Of a stretch of DNA of 43,139 nucleotides, positions 32,049 to 39,565 are shown in pieces. The stretch's first letter is position 1. Each line of letters opens with the position of its first letter. The notes beneath the pieces were generated by a model that worked only from the letters and a program-made list of their open reading frames with translations, was not told the DNA's origin and ran no database searches. The translations under genes were made by a program, and so were the position numbers. Source of the stretch: Candidatus Saccharimonadota bacterium (GTDB taxonomy: Bacteria; Patescibacteriota; Saccharimonadia; Saccharimonadales; Saccharimonadaceae); the NCBI GenBank assembly GCA_003979185.1, contig RYWJ01000004.1, forward strand, positions 32,447 to 75,585. The letters are read 5' to 3'.

Positions 32049-32603
32049 ATGCGTGGGCAAACTAAGACAAAACGGATGAAACGCGGCCAAACCATTGTGG
32101 CTGAGCGTGAGCATGCTGAATCGGACTCTGAGCGGATGCTAGAGCGAAAGCGACAGAAACGTAAGCACAAACGATCTTTGTTTTTAGCAATTATAATTTT
32201 GACCGCACTAGGGGCTTTGATTTATATTACTGGTGAAAACGCAGTCAACCAGTATCGTCCTGGTGCAAAAGAGCCTGAGACGAAATATGAAATTAAAGCT
32301 GAGATCGTGGATGAGGACAATCGTGGTCAAATCTCGACGCGAGTAAAGAATTATATCGCACTATTAGAACAGGATTTGCAGGATTTGGGCTATACAATTA
32401 CGCAAGTCACGCTGCCGAGTGGTATGAGTAGGGAATTATATGTTGATTTGCTCGACCAAGAACCATATCTGAAAGTGAATACTGATCGCGATACAGCAGT
32501 AACGGCTGAGGATGCGGATCGGGTCTTGCGCTATCTGCGAGAAAAGGATCTACATCCAGCTTATATTGACATCCGAGTGGATGGTAAAGCTTATTATAAA
32601 TAG
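32049..32603 (+). CDS. FtsQ/DivIB-like bitopic division protein
   Basis: This 184-residue protein has a very basic cytoplasmic N-terminus (about 43 residues with KRQKRKHKR), one membrane helix (about 44-63), and a short extracytoplasmic domain ending DADRVLRYLREKDLHPAYIDIRVDGKAYYK. The last segment, a helix followed by YIDIRVDGKAYYK, resembles the C-terminal beta region of FtsQ (YIDLRFxxRxYxR). The usual POTRA part is shortened. Position after murG is the canonical ftsQ slot. The gene is 10 bases after murG. The assignment is by layout and position; similarity is weak. Confidence 0.55.
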   Translation: MRGQTKTKRMKRGQTIVAEREHAESDSERMLERKRQKRKHKRSLFLAIIILTALGALIYITGENAVNQYRPGAKEPETKYEIKAEIVDEDNRGQISTRVKNYIALLEQDLQDLGYTITQVTLPSGMSRELYVDLLDQEPYLKVNTDRDTAVTAEDADRVLRYLREKDLHPAYIDIRVDGKAYYK

Positions 32604-32737
32604 CTGAATATCTTCCAAAAAACCACTACCGAAATTTACGTAAAATTATAAAAATTTTCTAAAGCGTGCTATAATGGTAATAGTTATTATAAGGTCATTT
32701 AGAATTAAAACAAATAAGTTGTCACATAGGAGGACAG

Positions 32738-33991
32738 ATGTTGCAAATACATAAAAAAAGAATTAAGACGGTAGTACCACTACTTTGTTCTAGTGTGTTG
32801 GTTTTGTCTGGTCTGACGTTTTTTAATTCTTTGACTACTTATGCTGCCGAAACGAGAACTTTGACTAATATTACCAACATGCAGGAGATGACGCCACTGA
32901 TTTGTGCAAATTCTGCGATTGGCGCGACGACAACTTTGACCGATACGCGTGATGGCGAGCAGTATACTGTCCGTAAACACGAAGACGGTAACTGTTGGAT
33001 GACGCAGAATCTACGCTTGCAGGGCAGTAAAACCCTGACGCCAATGGACTCCGACGTAACTTCGAATTATACTCTTCCAGCCTCGGACCTGAATGGCTTT
33101 GATAATACAAATTACTATGCCAATCAGATGTACTATGCTAATGATGCTACAAATGGGGCGTATTACTCTTGGACTGCTGCCACGGCAGGAACTGGCGATG
33201 CGAACTTGACTTCGGGCGACGCTCCGAGTAGTGTTTGTCCAAAAGGCTGGAAATTGCCACCAAATTCCGGTAGAGGATCTTATGCCGAGTTTGTCGCTGC
33301 CGCTGGCATTACGAATGATGCTGCTGGTTCTACTAAGCTTCGATCCGCTCCCTACAACTTCTCTTATGCTGGGAGCGTCAGCGAGAGCACTCTTTACAAT
33401 GTCGGCTTCTACGGCGACTATTGGTCACGTACCGCCTACTCCGATATCATCGCATACCACCTGGGCTTCGATAGCTCCACTGTCTACCCGGCCATTCTCA
33501 ACTACTACCGTTACCTCGGCTTTCCTGTACGCTGTGTTGCTACTAGCGGCTCCAACACCACTATCAAAGATGGCAATTTGTCGGTCGAGATCTTGCCAAC
33601 TTTGACTATTGATGCCGTGACAGATATGGATGAGGTGGCGAATCCGACCGCGATTACTACTGGCAATATTACGGCTACGGTTTCAGCAAATGGCGCGTAT
33701 CAGGTGCTACTGAGTGCAAAAGAGCCAAATCTCACTAGTAAGGAGGTTGACGATATCATACCAGCTTCTAGTAATCTTACAGTTGGTACGAATGGGTGGG
33801 GAATTGCAACTAATGATGCGGGGGCTTATGCTGCGATAACTACTGTGCCAACGGTTTACTATAATACCACCGCTATTGGAAAAGTTACTACTCAGACTGT
33901 GCATACTTTTAATATTGGTGCGACAATCAGCCCGACTTTGCCAGCTAGTATGTACTCAACTCTAGTGACCGTGACGGCTACCACCATCTAA
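32738..33991 (+). CDS. Secreted FISUMP-domain surface protein
   Basis: This 417-residue protein has a signal peptide (1-38, ending TYAAE). A Fibrobacter succinogenes major paralogous (FISUMP) domain follows (about 44-271): NMQEMTPLIC, TDTRDGEQYTV.KHEDGNCWMTQNL, GAYYSWTAATAG, APSSVCPKGWKLPPNSG and the variable C-terminal block SAPYNFSYAG ... YWSRTAYSDIIAYHL ... RYLGFPVRCVATS. A C-terminal WGY domain (about 272-417, with NGWGI and SMYSTLVTVTAT) resembles the 17055-17735 protein. The block at about 33340-33540 aligns with orphan cassettes C1-C3. A TATAAT (32670-32675) and AGGAGG precede it. It is likely a ligand-binding surface protein; the partner is unknown. Confidence 0.8.
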   Translation: MLQIHKKRIKTVVPLLCSSVLVLSGLTFFNSLTTYAAETRTLTNITNMQEMTPLICANSAIGATTTLTDTRDGEQYTVRKHEDGNCWMTQNLRLQGSKTLTPMDSDVTSNYTLPASDLNGFDNTNYYANQMYYANDATNGAYYSWTAATAGTGDANLTSGDAPSSVCPKGWKLPPNSGRGSYAEFVAAAGITNDAAGSTKLRSAPYNFSYAGSVSESTLYNVGFYGDYWSRTAYSDIIAYHLGFDSSTVYPAILNYYRYLGFPVRCVATSGSNTTIKDGNLSVEILPTLTIDAVTDMDEVANPTAITTGNITATVSANGAYQVLLSAKEPNLTSKEVDDIIPASSNLTVGTNGWGIATNDAGAYAAITTVPTVYYNTTAIGKVTTQTVHTFNIGATISPTLPASMYSTLVTVTATTI

Positions 33992-34010
33992 ACAACATAA
34001 AAGTGAAGGA

Positions 34011-34044
34011 TTGAGCAAGTAGATAATATTTGCTCAATTTTTTT
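34011..34044 (+). terminator. Terminator of the FISUMP gene
   Basis: TTGAGCAA / TTGCTCAA stem with a T-run. Between this and the tRNA (34045-34158) no gene is seen; the palindrome TTTGCTCGAGCAAA lies near 34130. Confidence 0.85.
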
Positions 34045-34158
34045 GTAATAGAATACCAGATGACATACTCTTGTATAGGTGAATCTTTTGCGCCGACTTT
34101 AAAACTTAGAGTAATCATGTGGTTTTAGTTTTGCTCGAGCAAAGCTCTACTTGCAAAT

Positions 34159-34192
34159 AGAAAATAGTCCACCGCTTGGTGAACTATTTTCT
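34159..34192 (-). terminator. tRNA-Gln terminator
   Basis: AAAATAGTTCACC pairs with GGTGGACTATTTT (one mismatch) around a short loop, directly downstream of the tRNA. Confidence 0.7.
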
Positions 34193-34193
34193 A

Positions 34194-34268
34194 TGGCTGG
34201 GCCGGCAGGATTCGAACCTGCGAATGCTGGGACCAAAACCCAGTGCCTTACCGCTTGGCGACGGCCCA
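34194..34268 (-). tRNA. tRNA-Gln (anticodon TTG), CCA encoded
   Basis: On the minus strand the acceptor TGGGCCG pairs with CGGCCCA, followed by discriminator G and CCA. The anticodon stem CTGGG/CCCAG encloses TTTTGGT, giving anticodon TTG. The T-arm has GTTCGAATC. This glutamine tRNA is not a queuosine target (those have GUN anticodons). Confidence 0.95.
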
Positions 34269-34314
34269 TCAATACTTTTAATTATAGCACAGGGTGTAGA
34301 TATTGGCTAGATTT

Positions 34315-35445
34315 CTAGTCTTTTTCCGTTGCATTTATGGCGTTAGCCAGCTCAGTGCGAGCTTCAGCCTCGCGCAGATTTGGGACTTCTTCTAGTACCA
34401 CCCGGATACATCCTGCGATCGGTATAGCGATGATGGCACCAATCAGGCCAAACATGTACATACCAATAATGATAGCGGTGAGTACGAGCGCGGTCGGTAG
34501 ATTCAGTGCGTCACCTTGGATCTTTGGAGCGATGAGATTATTTTCGATTTGTGCATAGATGATATAGAAGATGAGGAAGATGATGGCGGCTACTGGCGAA
34601 CTAAAGAAGAGTAATGCGGTAATGAGAATACAGCCAATAATCGGTCCAAACATTGGAATAAGATAAAAGGTTAAAGCGATTAGACCCATAGGTAGGGCTA
34701 GACTGCTAGAGAAGCCGCAAGTAAATGATAGTAATAGTACGGCAATTGTTACAACTGATCCGTCCAAAACTGCGACCGTGACTTGCTTAGACACGTAAGT
34801 CCCGACGACGCCAGCAAGACGTCCAGCGAGTTTTTGCCAAGCTTGGATCGAGGAATTTTTGCGTTTACCTTCGATAGTTTTCCAGAATTGTCGGACAAGT
34901 TCTGGGCCTTCTAAGGCGAAGAGTAGAGTCAAGACTAGTACAAGTACGACATTGGTAGCGATTTGTGCGATTGTGCCTACGCCGGTGACCAGTACATTGC
35001 CAAAGTTGCTAACAAAGCTATTAGAGAAGTTACTGAGAGCATTAGAGATCTCATCTTGCAGGTTATCGATGCCAATAGTCTGGCCGAAGCTATTGATACC
35101 TTCCCAACCCCCAATAGTATTCTCAAAAGTCTCCGGCAATTGCTTGACAAATTGTACTGACTCATCAATGACTACTGGCACGATCACGGAAATGATTAGC
35201 CCAAGTATAATAATGACGATACCATAAGCTAAAGCGGACGATACAGAAGTGGTTTCGCGTTTAATAAGACGATTGATACGCTCGGCAAGTGGCTGAATGG
35301 CGATTGCTAAGAAGATTGCGATACCGACAATAATTAGCCCAGATAAAGCTTTCCAAATAAAAAGTCCAATTAATCCTAGGCCCAAAATCACCAGCCAAAA
35401 TCTAACAAAAGTTTTGGTGTCCACCTCGATTGTCTTTTTATACAT
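34315..35445 (-). CDS. AI-2E family permease (PerM/YdiK-like)
   Basis: This 376-residue membrane protein has about 7-8 helices. The architecture is two N-terminal helices, a long soluble loop with FVKQLPETFENTIGGWEGINSFGQ, then paired helices with FGPIIGCILITALLF and IEAQIENNLIAPKIQGDALNLPTALVLTAIIIG, where ENNLIAPKIQG matches the conserved N.(L/V).P...G signature of PF01594. Members export small molecules or act as Na+/H+ antiporters; despite the name, AI-2 transport is not implied. GGAGG lies before the ATG. It ends just before the tRNA gene; no clear operon partner. Confidence 0.85.
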   Translation of the reverse strand: MYKKTIEVDTKTFVRFWLVILGLGLIGLFIWKALSGLIIVGIAIFLAIAIQPLAERINRLIKRETTSVSSALAYGIVIIILGLIISVIVPVVIDESVQFVKQLPETFENTIGGWEGINSFGQTIGIDNLQDEISNALSNFSNSFVSNFGNVLVTGVGTIAQIATNVVLVLVLTLLFALEGPELVRQFWKTIEGKRKNSSIQAWQKLAGRLAGVVGTYVSKQVTVAVLDGSVVTIAVLLLSFTCGFSSSLALPMGLIALTFYLIPMFGPIIGCILITALLFFSSPVAAIIFLIFYIIYAQIENNLIAPKIQGDALNLPTALVLTAIIIGMYMFGLIGAIIAIPIAGCIRVVLEEVPNLREAEARTELANAINATEKD

Positions 35446-35489
35446 GAATAACCTCCGTTGTTATCCTTATTGTAACACATCGGATCGGT

Positions 35490-36731
35490 TTAGAAAACCG
35501 ATTTTTCGGAATAATATCGTTTCAGAAAGTCGCGCTTGTAGTGGTCAAAATCGTCGTTTAGCATGGCGTTACGAATCTCCTCAGTAAGGCGGATAATGAA
35601 GCGTAGATTGTGTGCCGAAGCTAGACGGTAAAACTTTCGCTTTTGCTCAGGATCACCCGAACGCCACATTGCACGTAAACTCCCCAGAGTCCAGCCAGCT
35701 TTGCAGGTGCTGCAGTCACACCCAACTTCCAAGGTTGCACCAGAATTGGCGAACTTGCGTAAGTTTAGGCTACCGTCACGCGTATAGATTTTACCATGGC
35801 GAGCTTCACGCGTTGGTGCTACGCAGTCGAAAGTATCCGCTCCCATTTCTGCACCGATTAATATATCGTCTGGGTGTGATAAGCCCAACAAATGTCGAGG
35901 TTTGTGAGTGGGTAATTCTTCATTACACCAGCGGAGAATCTCTCCTAGATCTTCCTTGAGAAACGCCCCGCCTAAGCCAAAACCATCAAACCCAACACCA
36001 TCAATATTCATTTTTGCGAGGTTGCGCGCAGTTTGGCGGCGCAAGTCCTCCCAACGCCCGCCCTGCAAGACGCCATATAGATTTTGGCGATAGCCTAGAT
36101 CGTCGCGATGTTTGATATGTTCGGCTAGACTACGCTTTGCCCAGCGCTCAGTACGTTCCATAGCCTCAATATTGTACTCATATGTATCGGCTAAGGAGGT
36201 TAATTCATCGAAGGCCATATGAATGTCGGCACCAATTTGGCATTGGATTTGCATAGACTCTTCTGGCCCGATAAAATCTGGCTGTCCATCAAAAGGATCG
36301 GTAAAACTAACGCCTTTTTCCGCGACGTGAGCCAATCGCTCGGTATGGGCGGTATTGGTGACGTGGCGTTCTTTTTCCATAGAAACTACTTTACCCAAGC
36401 CTGAGCCAAGTGACATGACCTGAAATCCTCCAGAGTCGGTCAAGGTTGGGCCCTGCCAAGGGGAATTATCTAGATCGTCTTGGCGGCTTGGTTGCCAGTT
36501 GGCTAGACCGCCCGCCTGTGCAATTTCATGACAATGGCGACGGAGGTGGTAGCCATTGGAAAGCATCGCCTGGGCATTCAATTGGCGCAAATCTTCAGCA
36601 CTCAAAAAACGTACATATCCATTAGTTCCGACTGACATAAAAGCGGGAGTCTTGATCTCGCCGTGCGCAGTTTTGATAATACCTGCACGCCCTAGGCCGT
36701 TTGGTAACGTTTTCTGAATTTCAAATTCCAT
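35490..36731 (-). CDS. tgt: Queuine/preQ1 tRNA-ribosyltransferase (Tgt)
   Basis: This 413-residue enzyme exchanges guanine 34 for a queuine precursor in GUN-anticodon tRNAs. Marks are DSGGFQVMSLG (first catalytic Asp), FDPFDGQPDFIGPEESM-type segment, GVLQGGRWEDLR, GFDGFGLGG (substrate pocket), FDCVAPTREARHGKIYT, and the zinc-binding CDCSTCKAGW near residue 320. The start is ATG 36731: the -10 TATAAT (36738-36743) ends 6 bases before it, which excludes the in-frame upstream start at 36800. The YhhQ-type precursor transporter lies directly upstream on the same strand but is separated by a terminator. Confidence 0.92.
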   Translation of the reverse strand: MEFEIQKTLPNGLGRAGIIKTAHGEIKTPAFMSVGTNGYVRFLSAEDLRQLNAQAMLSNGYHLRRHCHEIAQAGGLANWQPSRQDDLDNSPWQGPTLTDSGGFQVMSLGSGLGKVVSMEKERHVTNTAHTERLAHVAEKGVSFTDPFDGQPDFIGPEESMQIQCQIGADIHMAFDELTSLADTYEYNIEAMERTERWAKRSLAEHIKHRDDLGYRQNLYGVLQGGRWEDLRRQTARNLAKMNIDGVGFDGFGLGGAFLKEDLGEILRWCNEELPTHKPRHLLGLSHPDDILIGAEMGADTFDCVAPTREARHGKIYTRDGSLNLRKFANSGATLEVGCDCSTCKAGWTLGSLRAMWRSGDPEQKRKFYRLASAHNLRFIIRLTEEIRNAMLNDDFDHYKRDFLKRYYSEKSVF

Positions 36732-36766
36732 GTATATATTATAGTACAATGTTGGGCTAGTGCATG

Positions 36767-36794
36767 AAAAGAAAAAGCCCCTCCGAAGAGGGGC
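36767..36794 (-). terminator. Terminator of the YhhQ-type gene
   Basis: On the minus strand GCCCCTC-TTCG-GAGGGGC followed by TTTTTCTTTT. It separates this gene from tgt. Confidence 0.9.
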
Positions 36795-36805
36795 GGGCAA
36801 GGTAG

Positions 36806-37516
36806 TTATTCCGAGTCGTCGTCGAAGTCAAGGTCGTCATCGTCATACCAGTCTTCAGAGTCGTCATCAGAATCCTCAACGTCGCCACGCACAGCGCGAC
36901 AAACGGCCACTACCAGCCATAGGAAGAAGGTTTCAATGATCAATCCAGTTACAAAAGCGATCAGCATCAGTTTTGTAAGACCACCAAAGCTCATGCGACC
37001 CCAGAATGCGATCGTGTTGAACAGGATGGTATCAATTATCCGCGCGAAGAACGATGAACGCCAAGCTCTTCGAGCAATTTGCCCCGGTGCAGTACGTTCG
37101 CGCAACGCTTCATACAGGGCGTTATTGACCAGACTGCGTGCCACGAATGCAATCGTACTAGCGATTGATAACCGCGCATACTGCTGGAAAACGACCGCCA
37201 AATTGACGTTATTGACGCCAGGTGCATCCGGTAGCCAGTTGACGATGGTAAACGCTACAATAGCTATCAGATTAATCGCAGCGCAGTTGATGGCTGCCAT
37301 GTTAGCGACTCGCCGGCCGTACAATTCCGATGCAATGTCGATAATTACACAAGCCAACGGGAACAGGATCAAGCCCCCGTCAAAGATGAGCGGTCCAATT
37401 TGCCAGATCTTAGTGGCGAGCAGATTGCTCATCACCGTGATGCCGGCGAGCATAATGCCCAGGAAAAGCAGGAAGTTTGAAGTGCGACTGACACTGTAGA
37501 GTTTAGAATTACGCAT
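36806..37516 (-). CDS. Queuosine precursor transporter, YhhQ/VUT family
   Basis: This 236-residue membrane protein has about 6 helices. It contains the family signature ACVIIDIASELYGRRVANMA (about 54-73) and FFARIIDTILFNTIAFWG. It imports preQ0/preQ1 or queuine. Its position next to tgt fits a salvage pathway in an organism with no de novo queuosine genes here. The start at 37516 is chosen because GGAGG lies 8 bases upstream; an in-frame ATG at 37531 would place the Shine-Dalgarno inside the coding region. The last 23 residues are almost all Asp/Glu/Ser. A long structured leader precedes it. Confidence 0.82.
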   Translation of the reverse strand: MRNSKLYSVSRTSNFLLFLGIMLAGITVMSNLLATKIWQIGPLIFDGGLILFPLACVIIDIASELYGRRVANMAAINCAAINLIAIVAFTIVNWLPDAPGVNNVNLAVVFQQYARLSIASTIAFVARSLVNNALYEALRERTAPGQIARRAWRSSFFARIIDTILFNTIAFWGRMSFGGLTKLMLIAFVTGLIIETFFLWLVVAVCRAVRGDVEDSDDDSEDWYDDDDLDFDDDSE

Positions 37517-37687
37517 GATGTGTTCCTCCATTTCAGTAAGTTTTGTGGAATAAATCGGGTGATTTTTGGGTAACTCGAAACGCTTTCCTCCTTTGTTAAA
37601 GAACTAGTGGTTACCTTTTGGCAACACTCAACCAGACCCTTTGTTAGGATCTGTTTCTATTGTAGCACAGATTATCTATTTTGTCAA
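37517..37687 (-). promoter_or_regulatory. Promoter and structured leader, candidate preQ1-type riboswitch
   Basis: -35 TTGACA (37682-37687, minus) and -10 TACAAT (37659-37664) have 17-base spacing, so the transcript starts near 37652. The first hairpin, CAGATCC-TAACAAA-GGGTCTG (37633-37653), begins at the predicted 5' end. A second, AGTGTTGCC-AAAA-GGTAACCACT (37606-37628), follows, then ACAAAGGAGGAAAG and about 100 more bases to the ATG. The layout and gene context fit a preQ1-sensing element; the sequence does not match the class I consensus (A-rich ATAAAAAACTA tail). Class is not assigned. Confidence 0.45.
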
Positions 37688-37772
37688 TAGTGAATATCAT
37701 GTATCCAGGGTCGGGGCAACTTAAAATTCAACTTAAAGAATCAAAAGACAGGAAAATACTACGCTCGCTGTC

Positions 37773-37801
37773 TTGACATAGGAGGGAATCAAAGGTAAAA
37801 T
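37773..37801 (+). promoter_or_regulatory. ABC exporter promoter, leaderless
   Basis: -35 TTGACA (37773-37778), 17-base spacer, -10 TAAAAT (37796-37801), then 6 bases and ATG 37808. Confidence 0.8.
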
Positions 37802-37807
37802 GGTCTG

Positions 37808-39565
37808 ATGTTAAAGTTGTTACGTTATCTTAAACCATACTGGTGGCAGGTGATAATCCTGCTGGCAATGACTGGTTTGCAGGTGTGGACACTACTGCAA
37901 CTTCCAGCGATTATGGCAAGTATCGTGAATGATGGTATCATGATGCAGGATACGGCTTATATTTGGCAGTCTGGCGTGAAGATTGTGTTATTTGCGTTGA
38001 TTGCATCGGTGGCGGCTTTTATAGTAAACTATTTTTCGGCGCGGATTGGGATGGGGTTCTCGCGAGATCTGCGGAATGATCTATTTAAGCAGATTTTGAG
38101 TCTCTCAATTACGGATATTAATGACTTCTCGACAGCATCGCTCATTACACGTACCACTAATGACATCTCGCAGGTTCAGCAAGCGGTCACGATGTGCCTG
38201 ATGATGCTGATTCGTGCTCCACTTACAGCGATCCTGGCGATTGGGCAAGCAATTGCTACGGCGCCAGATATGACTTGGATTATTGCCCTAGCGGTAGGGA
38301 TTCTGTTCGTGCTGATTGTGATCATTATGGTGATTGTAATGCCAAAGTTTAAGGTAATCCAGAAGCTAACCGATCGTATTACTTTATTGACGCGGGAAAA
38401 CTTGACTGGATTGAAAGTGATTCGTGCTTTTAACAACGAAGCAGTCGAACAGCGACGTTTTGCGCGTACTAATCACGAATATACGCGGTTGGCGATCGTA
38501 GTGGACTTAATTATGTCTTTGCAAGATCCGCTGATTAGTTTGGTGATGAATGGCACGTCAATCGTCTGCGTGTGGGTGGGTGTGTCTTTGATGGTTAACG
38601 ATATTTCGTATCTTGGCGATATGATGGCATTTTTACAATATGCGATGCAGGTAATTATGGCGTTCCTATTCCTGACGATGCTTTTTGTAGTGTTGCCACG
38701 TGCTAATGTGTCGGCGGGTAGGATTAATGAGGTGATGGAACGTAAGCCAAAAATCGCTTGGAAGAGTGAAACTCTTGGCAAACCAGATCTGAGTCCATCG
38801 GTAGAATTTGATAGGGTTGACTTCTCCTATGCAAAGGCGGAAGAGAAGGTGCTTTCACAGGTGAGTTTTGTCGCTAAGGCTGGGGAAACCACTGCCTTTA
38901 TCGGATCGACTGGATCGGGTAAGTCGACTTTGATCAATCTCGTGCCGAGGTTTTATGAGCCGACGGCGGGGAAGATCAAGATTAACGGTCTAGATATTCA
39001 AAATTATGCCCAAAAAGATTTAATGCGTAGGATTGGTTATGTGCCACAACGCGGAGTTTTATTCTCTGGAACAGTGAAAAGTAATATTATGTTTGGCGCG
39101 CCCGAGTTGTCAGAAAAACAAATGCACGAGGCAGCTAGGATTGCGCAAGCAGAAGAGTTTGTTGAGAAATTGGATAAAAAGTACGATTCGCATATTGCTC
39201 AAGGTGGCAGTAACGTCTCGGGTGGACAAAAGCAACGTCTTTCGATCGCTCGCGCGATTGCGAAGGACCCAGATATTTATATCTTTGATGACTCTTTCTC
39301 AGCTCTCGATATGAAGACCGATGCGAAACTACGCAACGCCTTGAAACCAGTGACAAAAAACGCCGTTACACTTATTGTAGCTCAGCGCATCAGCACGATT
39401 CAAGATGCAGATCAGATTATCGTCCTTGACAAAGGAAAGATGGTCGGAAAAGGGAAGCATAGTGATCTGTTACGCAGTTGTGAGGTCTATCGACAGATTG
39501 CACAATCACAATTATCCGAGCAAGAGTTTGCCAAAGAAATGAAGAAAGGAGGAGGACGTGCCTAA
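37808..39565 (+). CDS. ABC exporter half-transporter, degenerate catalytic subunit
   Basis: This 585-residue protein has six N-terminal membrane helices (1-310) and a nucleotide-binding domain (about 335-575) with GSTGSGKST (Walker A), Q-loop GYVPQRGVLFSG, signature NVSGGQKQR and Walker B IYIFDDSFSALD. The catalytic Glu after Walker B is Asp here (FDDS rather than LDEA). That replacement is typical of the degenerate site of heterodimeric exporters such as TM287/288 or BmrCD. The partner subunit follows with an 8-base overlap. The substrate is unknown; drugs, lipids or peptides are possible. Confidence 0.9.
   Translation: MLKLLRYLKPYWWQVIILLAMTGLQVWTLLQLPAIMASIVNDGIMMQDTAYIWQSGVKIVLFALIASVAAFIVNYFSARIGMGFSRDLRNDLFKQILSLSITDINDFSTASLITRTTNDISQVQQAVTMCLMMLIRAPLTAILAIGQAIATAPDMTWIIALAVGILFVLIVIIMVIVMPKFKVIQKLTDRITLLTRENLTGLKVIRAFNNEAVEQRRFARTNHEYTRLAIVVDLIMSLQDPLISLVMNGTSIVCVWVGVSLMVNDISYLGDMMAFLQYAMQVIMAFLFLTMLFVVLPRANVSAGRINEVMERKPKIAWKSETLGKPDLSPSVEFDRVDFSYAKAEEKVLSQVSFVAKAGETTAFIGSTGSGKSTLINLVPRFYEPTAGKIKINGLDIQNYAQKDLMRRIGYVPQRGVLFSGTVKSNIMFGAPELSEKQMHEAARIAQAEEFVEKLDKKYDSHIAQGGSNVSGGQKQRLSIARAIAKDPDIYIFDDSFSALDMKTDAKLRNALKPVTKNAVTLIVAQRISTIQDADQIIVLDKGKMVGKGKHSDLLRSCEVYRQIAQSQLSEQEFAKEMKKGGGRA

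Noticed and set aside
36732..36800. Longer Tgt with a start at 36800
   Set aside because: The extra 23 residues include the sequence of the promoter and the neighbouring terminator, and Tgt proteins begin near MEFEIQ.
37633..37653. Class I preQ1 riboswitch as a firm call
   Set aside because: A small hairpin lies at the transcript start, but the A-rich tail that forms the pseudoknot is missing, so only a structured-leader candidate is reported.
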